The notes beneath the pieces were generated by a model. It was given only the letters and a program-made list of their open reading frames with translations, made no database searches and was not told where the DNA came from. From positions 124,001 through 188,000 of the forward strand of contig NZ_JAFHKL010000005.1 of assembly GCF_016937655.1 (NCBI RefSeq): 64,000 bases of DNA, given 5' to 3'. This stretch comes from Chromobacterium alkanivorans. GTDB lineage: Bacteria > Pseudomonadota > Gammaproteobacteria > Burkholderiales > Chromobacteriaceae. Position numbers and translations under genes: made by a program. Shown here piece by piece: positions 8,447 through 16,336 of this stretch (position 1 is the stretch's first letter; each line of letters opens with the position of its first letter).

Positions 8447-8464
8447 CCCATCACGGTGATTGGG
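8447..8464. promoter_or_regulatory. Palindromic operator candidate between luxR-type gene and APC permease
   Basis: CCCATCACGGTGATTGGG is a near-perfect dyad with a 1-base imperfection, 23 bases upstream of the LuxR-family start and 77 upstream of the permease start. A site shared by the divergent pair would allow autoregulation. No binding data can be seen. Confidence 0.4.
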
Positions 8465-8540
8465 CACCTTCCCGCGTCAAAATACACTGTCTCCCACGCG
8501 TCTGACTACAAGGCGCCGCACAATAAGAGGAGACGAGAGC

Positions 8541-9911
8541 ATGAGCACATCCAAGGCCGGCCCCGGGCTGCGCCGTTCATTGAGCGTGACCGACGTGGTG
8601 CTGATCACCGTGTCCGGCGTGACGCCGGCCAGTTCCATTTTCGTGATCGCGCCGTTCGCGCTGCAAGGCGCCGGCAGCGGCGCCTTTCTGGCCTTTGCGC
8701 TGGCGGCGGCGCTGGCCGTCGCGTTCGCGCTGTGTTACGCCGAGCTGGGCGCGGCCCATCCCAACGCAGGCGGCGAGTACGTGATCATCGATAGGGTGTT
8801 CGGCCGCGCGCTCAGCCTGCAGATGTATCTGCTGATTCTGTGTCTGCTGCTGTTCATCCCCGCGGTGCTGGCCACCGGCGCCGCGCCCTATCTGAACTCC
8901 GCGCTGGGCACCCGGCTGGACGGCGCCGAGGTGGCGCTGGCAATGATCGTGCTGTGCTTCGGCATCGCGGTGCTGGACATCAAGCTGAACGCCTGGCTGA
9001 CCGGCTCCTTCCTGTTGCTGGAGCTGGCCGCTCTGGCCTTGATCGCCTGGCTGGGCTTCAGCGAGGCGCGGCAGCCGGCCGCGGTGCTGTGGCAGCCGGT
9101 GAAGGCGGCGGCCGACGGCGGTCTGGCCGCGGTGCCCGCCGCGACGATAGCCGCCATGGTGGGGACGGCGGTGTTCGCTTACAACGGCTTTGGCGGGGCG
9201 GTGTATTTCGCCGAGGACATGCGCGAAAGCGGCCGGCCGGTGGCGAAGGCGGTGCTGGCGGCGCTGGCCATCGTGGTGCTGGTGGAGTTGATACCGGTGA
9301 CCGCCTTGATTCTGGGCGCGCCGTCGCTGGCGGAGATGAGCCGGCAGGCGGATCCGATCAACTACGTGCTCAGCCATTTGAGCCGCCCGGCGCTGGCGCG
9401 GGTGATCAGCGGCGGCATCTTTCTCTCGGTGTTCAACGCCATCATCGCCATCGTGGTGCAGAGCGGCCGCTTTTTGTACTCCAGCGGGCGAGACGGCCTG
9501 TGGCCGGCGCCGGCCAGCCGGGCGCTGAAGCGCATCCATCCGCGCTTCGGCACGCCCTGGGTGGCCACGCTGGCGCTGGCCATCCCGTCCGCCTTGCTGA
9601 CCTTTCATTCCAGCCTGGATGATCTGGCGTCCTTCACCGTGATCATCCTGATGCTGAACTACCTGTTGCTGGCGCTGGCGGCCTTGCGCAGCCGGCTGGG
9701 CCGGCATCCTCATCCTTACCGCATGCCCGGCTGGCCGTGGCCGCCCTTGCTGGCGGCTGCGGGCAGCCTCTCCCTATTATGGGCGGTGCTGCGGGACGCG
9801 CCGGCGCGCGATTGGTGGATCATCGGCGGCATCGCGCTGGCCGGCGCCTTGCTGGCCGCGCAGCGGCCGCCGGGCAAGATCTTGATTGTTGATGAACAAA
9901 AGGAGAGATGA
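8541..9911 (+). CDS. APC-family amino-acid/amine permease
   Basis: A 456-aa integral membrane protein with about 12 hydrophobic helices. TM1 contains the unwound substrate-binding stretch VSGVTPASSIFVIAPFA; AYNGFGGAVYFAEDM lies at the TM6 position, another conserved region of the APC superfamily. Substrate cannot be named. ATG 8541 is preceded by GAGGAGACGAGA (8527-8538). The stop overlaps the start region of the downstream peptidase gene, so the two are translationally linked. Confidence 0.85.
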   Translation: MSTSKAGPGLRRSLSVTDVVLITVSGVTPASSIFVIAPFALQGAGSGAFLAFALAAALAVAFALCYAELGAAHPNAGGEYVIIDRVFGRALSLQMYLLILCLLLFIPAVLATGAAPYLNSALGTRLDGAEVALAMIVLCFGIAVLDIKLNAWLTGSFLLLELAALALIAWLGFSEARQPAAVLWQPVKAAADGGLAAVPAATIAAMVGTAVFAYNGFGGAVYFAEDMRESGRPVAKAVLAALAIVVLVELIPVTALILGAPSLAEMSRQADPINYVLSHLSRPALARVISGGIFLSVFNAIIAIVVQSGRFLYSSGRDGLWPAPASRALKRIHPRFGTPWVATLALAIPSALLTFHSSLDDLASFTVIILMLNYLLLALAALRSRLGRHPHPYRMPGWPWPPLLAAAGSLSLLWAVLRDAPARDWWIIGGIALAGALLAAQRPPGKILIVDEQKER

Positions 9912-9913
9912 TC

Positions 9914-11035
9914 ATGCAGTCCAGAGCCAGAACCTTGGGCATTCGCATCGGCCAGGGCGAGCCCGGCCCCCTGAACGCGATTACGGACGTGCCCGGCGTG
10001 CGGGTGGGGCACGCCGCCGCCTGGGCGGATTTCGACGACGGCCGCCGCGCGCGCACCGGGGTCACGGTAGTCGAGCCGCGGCCGGGACTGGCGCGGCGCA
10101 CGCCGTGCTTTGCCGGCGTGCATGTGCTGAACGGCAACGGCGACGCCAGCGGCCTGGAGTGGCTGCGCGAGGCCGGCGTGCTGAGCACGCCGATAGCGCT
10201 GACCAACACCCACAGCGTGGGCGTAGTGCGCGACGCCTTGATCGCCGGCGAACGCGAGGCGGTGGCCGGCGAGCCGCAGCTGTATTGGACCATGCCGGTG
10301 GTGCTGGAAACCTTCGACGGCCTGCTCAACGACATCAACGGCTTCCACGTGACGGCGGAGCATGCGCGCGCCGCGCAAAGAGCGGCCAGCGGCGGCTTGC
10401 CGGCCGAGGGCAGCGTGGGCGGCGGCAGCGGCATGATCTGCCACGAGTTCAAGGGCGGCATCGGCACCGCCTCGCGGCGGCTGCCGGCGGAGGCGGGCGG
10501 CTGGATCGTGGGCGCGCTGGTGCAGGCCAACCACGGCAAGCGCGGCTCCTTGCTGGTGGAGGGCTATCCGGTGGGCCGCCGCCTGAGTTGCGCGGAGATT
10601 CCCTCGCCGTTTGAGACCGGGCGGCTGCCGCAGCCCGGCATGGGCTCCATCGTGGCGGTGCTGGCCACCGACGCGCCCTTGCTGCCGGATCAATGCCGGC
10701 GGCTGGCGCAGCGCGCCGGCATCGGCATCGCCCGCACCGGCGGCGGCACCGAGGATTCCAGCGGCGACATCTTCGTGGCCTTCGCCACCGGCAATCAGGG
10801 CCTGCCGATGACCGATTACGCCGGCAAGGGAGCGCTGACCTGCGCGGTGGAGATGGTGAATGCGGACCATCTCTCGCCCTTGTTCGAGGCGGCGGCGGAA
10901 GCGGTGGAAGAGGCCATCGTCAACGCCTTGCTGGCGGCCGGAGACCTGAGCGGCAACCTTGGTCACGCGGCGCGCGGGCTGGACGCCAACCGCCTGCTGA
11001 GCGCCTTGCGCGAAAGCGGCTGGCGTCCGCGTTAG
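9914..11035 (+). CDS. P1/S58-family aminopeptidase (DmpA-like)
   Basis: A 373-aa Ntn-type hydrolase of the DmpA/BapA family. Features are TDVPGVRVGHAA at the N-terminus, ALTNTHSVGVVRDAL, GGGSGMICHEFKGGIGTASR, and LVQANHGKRGSLLVEG. Family members self-cleave before a Ser or Thr nucleophile and then release N-terminal residues, sometimes D- or beta-amino acids; here the cleavage is expected before the Thr of GIGTASR. ATG 9914 sits 8 bases after AGGAG and is preferred; ATG 9908, which overlaps the permease stop as ATGA, is the alternative. Coupling to an APC permease suggests import and hydrolysis of a small peptide or amide. Confidence 0.85.
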   Translation: MQSRARTLGIRIGQGEPGPLNAITDVPGVRVGHAAAWADFDDGRRARTGVTVVEPRPGLARRTPCFAGVHVLNGNGDASGLEWLREAGVLSTPIALTNTHSVGVVRDALIAGEREAVAGEPQLYWTMPVVLETFDGLLNDINGFHVTAEHARAAQRAASGGLPAEGSVGGGSGMICHEFKGGIGTASRRLPAEAGGWIVGALVQANHGKRGSLLVEGYPVGRRLSCAEIPSPFETGRLPQPGMGSIVAVLATDAPLLPDQCRRLAQRAGIGIARTGGGTEDSSGDIFVAFATGNQGLPMTDYAGKGALTCAVEMVNADHLSPLFEAAAEAVEEAIVNALLAAGDLSGNLGHAARGLDANRLLSALRESGWRPR

Positions 11036-11076
11036 ACGGCGGCGCGCGCGCGGCTTTCGGCGCTTTGTTTGCGCCG

Positions 11077-11082
11077 TATAAT
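11077..11082 (+). promoter_or_regulatory. TATAAT -10 element of the GAF-GGDEF gene
   Basis: A perfect TATAAT lies 58 bases upstream of the diguanylate cyclase start, in the short gap after the peptidase gene. No good -35 is seen, so its strength is uncertain. Confidence 0.4.
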
Positions 11083-11139
11083 GCTATTATCATTACACGG
11101 AAAGCCGCGCGGGCGGCGGACAGACAGCAGGAGGCGGAC

Positions 11140-12099
11140 ATGAATACACCGGACATTCCGGCGGACGAACCGCAGCGCTTGGCGACCTTGCGCGCGCTCG
11201 GCGTGCTGGACACCGCGGCGGAGGAGCGTTTCGACCGCCTGACCCGGATGGCCAAACGCTTGTTCCGGGTGCCCATCGCCCTGGTCAGCCTGGTGGATGA
11301 AAACCGCCAGTGGTTCAAATCCTGCGTCGGCCTGGCGGCGTCGGAGACCGGGCGCGACATCTCCTTCTGCGGCCACGCCATCCTGGGCGACGACATCTTC
11401 TACATCCCGGACGCGCTGGCGGACGAGCGCTTCGCCGATAACCCGCTGGTGACGGGCGCGCCGCATATCCGTTTTTACGCCGGCTGCCCGCTGCATGCCG
11501 CCAACGGCGCCAAGGTGGGCACCCTGTGCGTGATCGACGTCCAGCCGCGCGAGTTCGATCACGACGACGCGCAGGCCTTGCACGATCTGGCGCGCATGGT
11601 GGAGGCGGAGCTGATCGCCTTCCAGGCCGCCACCACCGATGAACTGACCGGCATTTCCAACCGGCGCGGCTTCCGGCTGCTGGCGCAGTACAGCCTTAAT
11701 TTCTGCGCGCGGCAAAACCTGCCGGTCAGCCTGGCCTTCCTCGATCTGGACAAATTCAAGGCGATCAACGATTGCTTCGGCCACGCCGCCGGCGACCAGG
11801 CGCTGGCGACTTTCGCCGAGCTGATGCGAAGCTCTTTCCGCTCGGCGGACTTGCTGGCGCGGCTGGGCGGAGACGAGTTCGTGGTGTTGTTGTCCGAGGT
11901 TGAGCATGAGCGGGCTCATGCGGCGGTGGCCAAGTTCTCGCGTCATCTGGACGCCTATAACGCCGGCTCCGGCCAGCCTTACCAACTGGCGTTTTCCGAC
12001 GGCATCGTGGAGCTGGACGCGGAGCGCCATTTCTCCATCGAGGCCTTGCTGGCGGAGGGCGACGAGCTGATGTATTCGATCAAGGCCGCCAAAAGGTAG
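11140..12099 (+). CDS. GAF-domain diguanylate cyclase
   Basis: A 319-aa cytoplasmic protein. An N-terminal GAF domain (about residues 20-155, with FDRLTRMAKRLFRVPIALVS and FYAGCPL) is followed by a GGDEF domain (about 165-315) with DLDKFKAINDCFGHAAGD and an intact GGDEF active site. An RxxD inhibitory site (RSAD) lies five residues before it, so product inhibition by c-di-GMP is expected. There are no membrane helices. AGGAGG at 11129-11134 supports ATG 11140. The GAF ligand is unknown. Confidence 0.9.
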   Translation: MNTPDIPADEPQRLATLRALGVLDTAAEERFDRLTRMAKRLFRVPIALVSLVDENRQWFKSCVGLAASETGRDISFCGHAILGDDIFYIPDALADERFADNPLVTGAPHIRFYAGCPLHAANGAKVGTLCVIDVQPREFDHDDAQALHDLARMVEAELIAFQAATTDELTGISNRRGFRLLAQYSLNFCARQNLPVSLAFLDLDKFKAINDCFGHAAGDQALATFAELMRSSFRSADLLARLGGDEFVVLLSEVEHERAHAAVAKFSRHLDAYNAGSGQPYQLAFSDGIVELDAERHFSIEALLAEGDELMYSIKAAKR

Positions 12100-12106
12100 C
12101 CGCGCA

Positions 12107-12127
12107 CGGGCGTCTCACGGACGCCCG
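12107..12127 (+). terminator. Hairpin after the GAF-GGDEF gene
   Basis: CGGGCGTC (12107-12114) and GACGCCCG (12120-12127) form a perfect 8-bp stem with a 5-base loop, 8 bases after the stop codon. The T-tract is poor, so termination may be weak or Rho-assisted. Confidence 0.5.
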
Positions 12128-12215
12128 CGTGATGTTTACGGCGGAACTTTCACTTTTCATGCCTCTCTAGTCTGAAAACAGACTGCGCATTTCATGCGTT
12201 CCGAATAATGGCCAA

Positions 12216-12358
12216 GGGCCTGTTCAAAGCCTTGCGAGTTGGGGCGAGACAAGGCGAAGACAACTGAGAAAGCGGAATGCACCCCGAGCATTTCAACGCA
12301 GTTTTCAACGCCCCTTTCTACTCATCCCGCCGACGCACAGCAGATCGTAAACAGGTTC
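12216..12358. repeat. 140-bp inverted-terminal repeat, copy 1 (mixed ends)
   Basis: This shares with the copies near 49.6 and 63.5 kb the cores GAGACAAGGCGAA, AAAGCGGAATG and GAGCATTT. The left end resembles the CCTGTTCAAAG type and the right end the GATCGTAAACAGGTTC type, so the two ends match only in their outer bases. It fills the gap between the cyclase and antiporter genes. It codes for nothing and is probably a non-autonomous MITE-like or palindromic repeat. Confidence 0.75.
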
Positions 12359-12379
12359 TAAGCAAGGGAGGCGGCCGCC

Positions 12380-14089
12380 ATGGTCCATGATGTTTCCTTG
12401 ATTACCACCATCGCGGCGGGCCTCGGCCTGTCCCTGATTCTGGGCCTGCTCTGCGAGCGGATGCGCATTCCGGCGCTGGTGGGCTATCTACTGGCCGGCA
12501 TCGTCATCGGCCCAGCCACGCCGGGTTTCGTCGCCGATATGAAGATTGCCGCGCAGCTGTCGGAAATCGGCGTGATGCTGCTGATGTTCGGCGTCGGCCT
12601 GCACTTTTCGATGAAAGACCTGTTGTCGGTCAAGCGCATCGCCGTGCCGGGCGCCATCGTGCAGATGAGCGCCGCCACCGGCTTGGCCTTGTTCATCGCC
12701 TGGTGTTGGGGCTGGAGCTGGTCCAGCGGCTTGATCTTCGGCCTGTCGCTGTCCTGCGCCAGCACCGTGGTGCTGCTCAAGGCGCTGGAAGTGCGCGGCA
12801 TTCTGGACACCATCAACGGCCGCATTGCCGTGGGCTGGCTGGTGGTGGAGGACCTGGCCTGCGTGCTGGTGCTGGTATTGATGCCGCCGTTGGCCGCGCT
12901 GCTGAGCGGCGCGCCCGCCGCCGCCAACGCCGCGCCGCTGTGGCAGACCATCATGTTGACCTTGCTGCAGGTGGCCGCCTTCATCGCCTTGATGCTGATT
13001 GCCGGCCGGCGCCTGCTGCCGTGGCTGCTGTGGCGGGTGGCCAAGACCGGATCGCGCGAGCTGTTCACGCTGGCGGTGACGGCGGCGGCCATCGGCATCG
13101 CCTTCGGCGCCGCCTATCTGTTCAACGTCTCCTTCGCGCTGGGCGCTTTCTTCGCCGGCATGATGATGCGCGAGTCCGAGTTCAGCCACCGCGCCGCCCG
13201 CGAATCGCTGCCGCTGCGCGACGCGTTCTCGGTGCTGTTCTTCGTGTCGGTGGGCATGTTGTTCGATCCGGCGATTCTGCTGGAGCAGCCGCTGATGGTG
13301 CTGAGCGCGGTGGCCGTCATCATGCTGGGCAAAACCCTGGCCGCGCTGATCCTGGTCATCCTCTACCGCTATCCCTTGACCACCGCGCTGACCATCGCCG
13401 CCAGCCTGGCGCAGATCGGCGAATTCTCCTTCATCCTGGCTGGCCTGGGCGTGACGCTGGGCCTGCTGTCGGCGCAGGGCATGAGCCTGGTGCTGGCCAG
13501 CGCCTTGATCTCCATTGCCCTCAATCCGCTGTTGTTCGCCTTGCTGGAGCCCTTGCGTGGCTGGCTGCTGGCGCGTTCCGAATGGGCGCGCAGCCTGGAG
13601 CGCCGGCCCGATCCCTACGCCGAGCTGCCGATGAGCACCGAGCGCAAATACCTGGAAGGCCAGGTGGTGCTGGTGGGCTACGGCCGCATCGGCCGCGGCG
13701 TGGCGGCGGAACTGGAGCGCAATCGGGTGCCCTTTGTGGTGGTGGACCACAACCGCGAACTGGTGGAAACGCTGCGCAATCAGGGCCGGGCGGCGGTGAC
13801 CGGCGACGCCGCCGAGCCGGGCGTGCTGATCCAGGCCCACATCGTCAACGCCTCGGTGCTGGCGGTGACCACCTCGGACGCTCTGAATCTGCGGCAGATG
13901 GTGGAGGTGGCGCGCACGCTGAACCCCGAGCTGCGCATCGCGCTGCGCGCGCGCAACGCCGAAGAGGCGGAGCTGTTGCGCGGGGAAGGGCTGGGGGCGG
14001 TGTTCCTGGCCGACGAGGAGTTGGCCGGCAGCATCGGCCGGCACGTGTTGCACTGCTTCGCCGCCGAAGCGGCGCAGGCGGCGCACTGA
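12380..14089 (+). CDS. KefB/YbaL-type cation:proton antiporter with RCK domain
   Basis: A 569-aa CPA2 antiporter: about 12 membrane helices over residues 1-385 (Na_H_Exchanger, including the conserved GYLLAGIVIGP and FNVSFALGAFFAGMM stretches), then a soluble TrkA-N/RCK nucleotide-binding domain beginning VVLVGYGRIGRGVAAEL. The C-terminus ends shortly after TrkA-N. Size and layout best match YbaL/KefB-type K+ or Na+ efflux proteins; no glutathione-gating partner (KefG/F) is adjacent. ATG 12380 has GGGAGG upstream at 12366-12371. Confidence 0.85.
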   Translation: MVHDVSLITTIAAGLGLSLILGLLCERMRIPALVGYLLAGIVIGPATPGFVADMKIAAQLSEIGVMLLMFGVGLHFSMKDLLSVKRIAVPGAIVQMSAATGLALFIAWCWGWSWSSGLIFGLSLSCASTVVLLKALEVRGILDTINGRIAVGWLVVEDLACVLVLVLMPPLAALLSGAPAAANAAPLWQTIMLTLLQVAAFIALMLIAGRRLLPWLLWRVAKTGSRELFTLAVTAAAIGIAFGAAYLFNVSFALGAFFAGMMMRESEFSHRAARESLPLRDAFSVLFFVSVGMLFDPAILLEQPLMVLSAVAVIMLGKTLAALILVILYRYPLTTALTIAASLAQIGEFSFILAGLGVTLGLLSAQGMSLVLASALISIALNPLLFALLEPLRGWLLARSEWARSLERRPDPYAELPMSTERKYLEGQVVLVGYGRIGRGVAAELERNRVPFVVVDHNRELVETLRNQGRAAVTGDAAEPGVLIQAHIVNASVLAVTTSDALNLRQMVEVARTLNPELRIALRARNAEEAELLRGEGLGAVFLADEELAGSIGRHVLHCFAAEAAQAAH

Positions 14090-14099
14090 GCGTCGCGGC

Positions 14100-14498
14100 T
14101 CAGACCCGCTCCAGCCAGGCTTTGGCCGCGGCCAGGTCGCGCGCCACCCAGTCGGCGTCGGCCTCGAATTGCGCGTCGTCGACGCCGGGCTGACGGAACA
14201 AGGTCAATAGTAGCTCGCAACCCTCGTCGCGCGCCAGCAGGCGCAAGGGGACGTAGATCTCCGTCTGACCGGGCGGCGACACCCAGTGATCCAGCACGCC
14301 GTAGTCGTTGGGCGGCGAAAAGCGCAAGGGCATCACGCCTTGAGGCGTGTCCGCCAGCCAGCCGTCGTCGTCGCGGCGCAAGGCCCCGGCCAGGCCGGAC
14401 GCCCAGCGCGGGAAGTTTTCCGGCGGCGCCAGCAAGGCGTAGGCGCGGGCGAAAGGGCAGGCAATACTGACGCTGAGATGGCGTGGCGGCGTGGACAT
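14100..14498 (-). CDS. SRPBCC/START-like small protein
   Basis: A 132-aa protein with the pattern of polyketide-cyclase/START-like domains: an N-terminal strand (HLSVSIACPFARAYALLA), PPENFPRWASG, then alternating strands and a long C-terminal helix (DWVARDLAAAKAWLERV). These proteins bind hydrophobic ligands; no specific role is visible. The start at 14498 (GGAG upstream on the minus strand) is preferred over the upstream TTG/GTG extension. It converges on the antiporter gene. Confidence 0.65.
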   Translation of the reverse strand: MSTPPRHLSVSIACPFARAYALLAPPENFPRWASGLAGALRRDDDGWLADTPQGVMPLRFSPPNDYGVLDHWVSPPGQTEIYVPLRLLARDEGCELLLTLFRQPGVDDAQFEADADWVARDLAAAKAWLERV

Positions 14499-14539
14499 GG
14501 GGTTCTCCAATACGGCGATGCTACTTGAGTGTAGTCGAC

Positions 14540-14816
14540 GGCGGACCATGTGCCGTTGACATGCTTCGCGCCAACGGGCTATGGTCGTTTCCGGTGCTCA
14601 AAACACCTAATACTACTAGCGGCTACCGCACCCGTAAGACTCGCGGTTTTTTTGCGTCCATGGTTTTGGCAAACTCCCAGTTGTGGGACAATGCGCGTCC
14701 ATGGCCGGGTGTGCGGCTAATACAATACCCGCAAGGGGAATACGCCCGCCGACTAGTAGCGGTTTTGAGCACCCGGCCGCCCTCTCAAAAAGGGCGAAAT
14801 CCAAAATGCTACTAGG
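14540..14816. ncRNA. Highly structured intergenic element (RNA or palindromic mobile element)
   Basis: Nested inverted repeats fill the gap. Hairpin A pairs GACCAT (14544-14549) and CCGTTG (14553-14558) with CAACGG (14572-14577) and ATGGTC (14581-14586). A second, long-range stem pairs GTGCTCAAAAC (14594-14604) with GTTTTGAGCAC (14762-14772), continued inward by CTACTAG-CGGC with GCCG-A-CTAGTAG and CCGCA-CCCG with CGGGTG-TGCGG. A GCGG/CCGC pair and ACCGC...GCGGT followed by seven T's near 14647-14653 look like alternative anti-terminator and terminator stems. GCGTCCATGG occurs twice. It precedes the small gene at 14825. No known RNA family was recognised. Confidence 0.5.
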
Positions 14817-14824
14817 AGGCCGCC

Positions 14825-15079
14825 ATGGCCAAGATCGACACCCTACGCGAGGCGCGTCGCGCCCTCAGGCATATTCGTGCCGCCCAATCCCACTTCAAAC
14901 AATTGCCCGAGGCGCTGCGCCAAGAGATGTCCCGTCAGCCGCCGCGCCAAACGCCATTCGTCATCGCCTTGTCCCCGCAGGTGCTGTGGAGCTTGCTGGA
15001 GGCGAGGTATGGCGTGGAATGCGCGTATGAGCGGCTGCAGTTGCTGATCGCTTCGATGCAGGGCAACACCGCCAGGTAG
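14825..15079 (+). CDS. Hypothetical small basic protein
   Basis: An 84-aa protein of unknown function, rich in Arg and Ala, with predicted helices throughout (LREARRALRHIRAAQSHFKQ; LLEARYGVECAYERLQLLIA). There is no signal peptide or membrane segment. ATG 14825 has AGGAGGCC eight to fifteen bases upstream, so translation is plausible; an overlapping longer frame (14683-15030) lacks a ribosome site. A terminator follows. Its position directly after the structured element suggests that element is its leader. Confidence 0.6.
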   Translation: MAKIDTLREARRALRHIRAAQSHFKQLPEALRQEMSRQPPRQTPFVIALSPQVLWSLLEARYGVECAYERLQLLIASMQGNTAR

Positions 15080-15106
15080 ATGGCCCCGGACGCGGGGCGA
15101 AAAAGG

Positions 15107-15136
15107 CAAAGGCCCGGGTGATATGTCCGGGCTTTT
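15107..15136 (+). terminator. Rho-independent terminator
   Basis: GCCCGG (15112-15117) pairs with CCGGGC (15127-15132), flanked by A's and followed by TTTT. It lies 28 bases after the small gene's stop and just before the left boundary of the AT-rich island. Confidence 0.75.
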
Positions 15137-15140
15137 GATT

Positions 15141-15175
15141 TGGACGGAGGCGGTGAGATTCGGACTGACAGCGGG
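15141..15175 (-). repeat. Degenerate tRNA-Ser 3'-end copy (candidate att site)
   Basis: TGGACGGAGGCGGTGAGATTCG with its continuation to 15175 aligns with the 3' end of the tRNA-Ser gene at 21848 (TGGCGGAAGCGGTGAGATTCG and on). The core GCGGTGAGATTCG is identical; there is one extra base and a few mismatches. Both are in the same orientation and flank the AT-rich block, as expected of the att repeats left by a tRNA-targeting integrase. Confidence 0.6.
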
Positions 15176-15630
15176 CAGGTTTTTACATTGCTTTTAATTC
15201 AGATTGTTTTTGTGTGATTTGATTAGCCGGCATGATCAGCCAATTCACGCTGTCAGCAGTGTGTTCGGCGGTTTGAATATGGATTAATTGCTTTAGTCCG
15301 CTAACAAAACCCCTGACCGCCTAATAGGCTGAAGATTATTTTCTGCTATGTTCTAGCAAGTAGGGTTAACCCATTTCAAATAATCACAAAAGAATGTGAA
15401 TAATACCTAACAAAAATTGAGAACTGAGGGCATGACAGTCAGTCCTTAAAGTGTGCGGCCGCATTGGTGTTGACTTGATTATCAATATCAGTTGTGTTTT
15501 GACTGTATTAATCAAGGTTTGTGCGAGTATCTAGGCAATCGCCTCAAGGTATTCCTATTGCCTTAATTTTATTGTCACTATGGAAACTTGCTGATTTTGC
15601 ATTTTCCAGCACGTTTAAAGGAGTTTAATT
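15176..15630. other. AT-rich intergenic region, no gene seen
   Basis: About 450 bases with no credible coding frame on either strand. TTGACT occurs twice (from about 15471 and 15499), the second about 130 bases upstream of the gene at 15631, and could be part of its promoter. No convincing -10 at proper spacing was found. Confidence 0.4.
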
Positions 15631-15945
15631 GTGAAGGCTATTAATATTCTGACTCTTCCTTTTGCCGCCGCCCTTTTGCTGGCTTCTTCCTTGGTCAGCG
15701 CATCTCCGGCTGGGTCTTCCAACACTCAGGAAGTCGCCTCCGCCACGCAACAAGCCAGCAACAATGCCAGCAATACAGTGGACGCTCTAGTCAATCAAAT
15801 TCAGCCAAGAAAACCGGGGCAGTGCTTCTCTGCAAAGAACTGCACAGGGAAGGTCATTGGCAATCACCAACATGCGCATAACTGCAAAAATGCAGGTGGC
15901 AAATCTTGGCGCAGCGGCGTGACGGGGCAATGCAGTAATTTGTAA
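15631..15945 (+). CDS. Small secreted four-cysteine protein
   Basis: A 104-aa protein with a clean signal peptide (MKAINIL, hydrophobic core, LVSASPA). A Ser/Ala/Asn/Gln-rich linker (about residues 26-58) precedes a compact C-terminal domain with four cysteines (GQCFSAKNC, HNCKN, GQCSN) and several histidines. The spacing suggests two disulfides. I do not recognise the family; secreted toxin, adhesin tip or inhibitor are all possible. The GTG start is preceded by AAAGGAG (15617-15623), and a strong terminator follows, so it is a single-gene transcript. Confidence 0.7.
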   Translation: MKAINILTLPFAAALLLASSLVSASPAGSSNTQEVASATQQASNNASNTVDALVNQIQPRKPGQCFSAKNCTGKVIGNHQHAHNCKNAGGKSWRSGVTGQCSNL

Positions 15946-15970
15946 GCTTTTCCTGTTTTCAATCTGAAAC

Positions 15971-16009
15971 AACAGCTTCGCGAACTTTGGTTCGCGGAGC
16001 TGTTTTTTC
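15971..16009 (+). terminator. Strong Rho-independent terminator
   Basis: AACAGCTTCGCGAA (15971-15984) pairs with TTCGCGGAGCTGTT (15991-16004), one mismatch in 14 pairs, followed by TTTTCTT. It ends the small secreted protein gene. Confidence 0.9.
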
Positions 16010-16336
16010 TTAATGAGGGTTGGCAGCGGGTGACGATTGGCACAGATGTCGACAGCACACTCAAGCGTTGTGGCAGGATTCTTGGGTGTGCAATAGCAAT
16101 ACGCAGGGATTCTGAAGTGCACTTAGCTTAGGTGTCTCGATTAATTGCTCTATTTTTCATGGGTTTAATGGATGTTTCCAATGTGATTTTATGCAATCAA
16201 CTTATGCTAAGTGTGTTTTGTAAACAAATATTTACACCCTGTTACGGAACTTGGCTAGTCGCGCGACAGATGTAATACAAACGTTTGAAATATTCTGGTG
16301 AAAATGAATGCCCATTCCCCAACCAGTAGGTTAAAA
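16010..16336. other. Upstream region of the outer-membrane protein gene
   Basis: No coding frame is credible here. It holds an inverted repeat CACTTAGC / GCTAAGTG (about 16120-16214) and the promoter and palindromes listed separately. Confidence 0.4.
16219..16278 (+). promoter_or_regulatory. Promoter with two dyad sites for the outer-membrane protein
   Basis: TTGGCT (16251-16256) and TAATAC (16273-16278) are 16 bases apart. The spacer contains the perfect palindrome GTCGCGCGAC (16258-16267), which would block polymerase if bound. A second dyad, TGTAAA-6-TTTACA (16219-16236), sits just upstream of the -35, an activator-like position. Confidence 0.5.

Noticed and set aside
12488-14086. Long minus-strand frame (532 aa) opposite the antiporter gene
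   Set aside because: It is the antisense shadow of a high-GC gene: composition dominated by His, Gln, Arg and Gly, no family motif and no ribosome site.
14540-14816. 6S RNA or a known riboswitch
   Set aside because: The long-hairpin layout recalls 6S RNA, but the neighbours (no zapA or ygfA) and sequence do not fit; cobalamin and TPP boxes are also absent.
14683-15030. 115-aa frame overlapping the 84-aa gene
   Set aside because: No ribosome site, starts inside the structured element; the 14825 frame has AGGAGG at good spacing.
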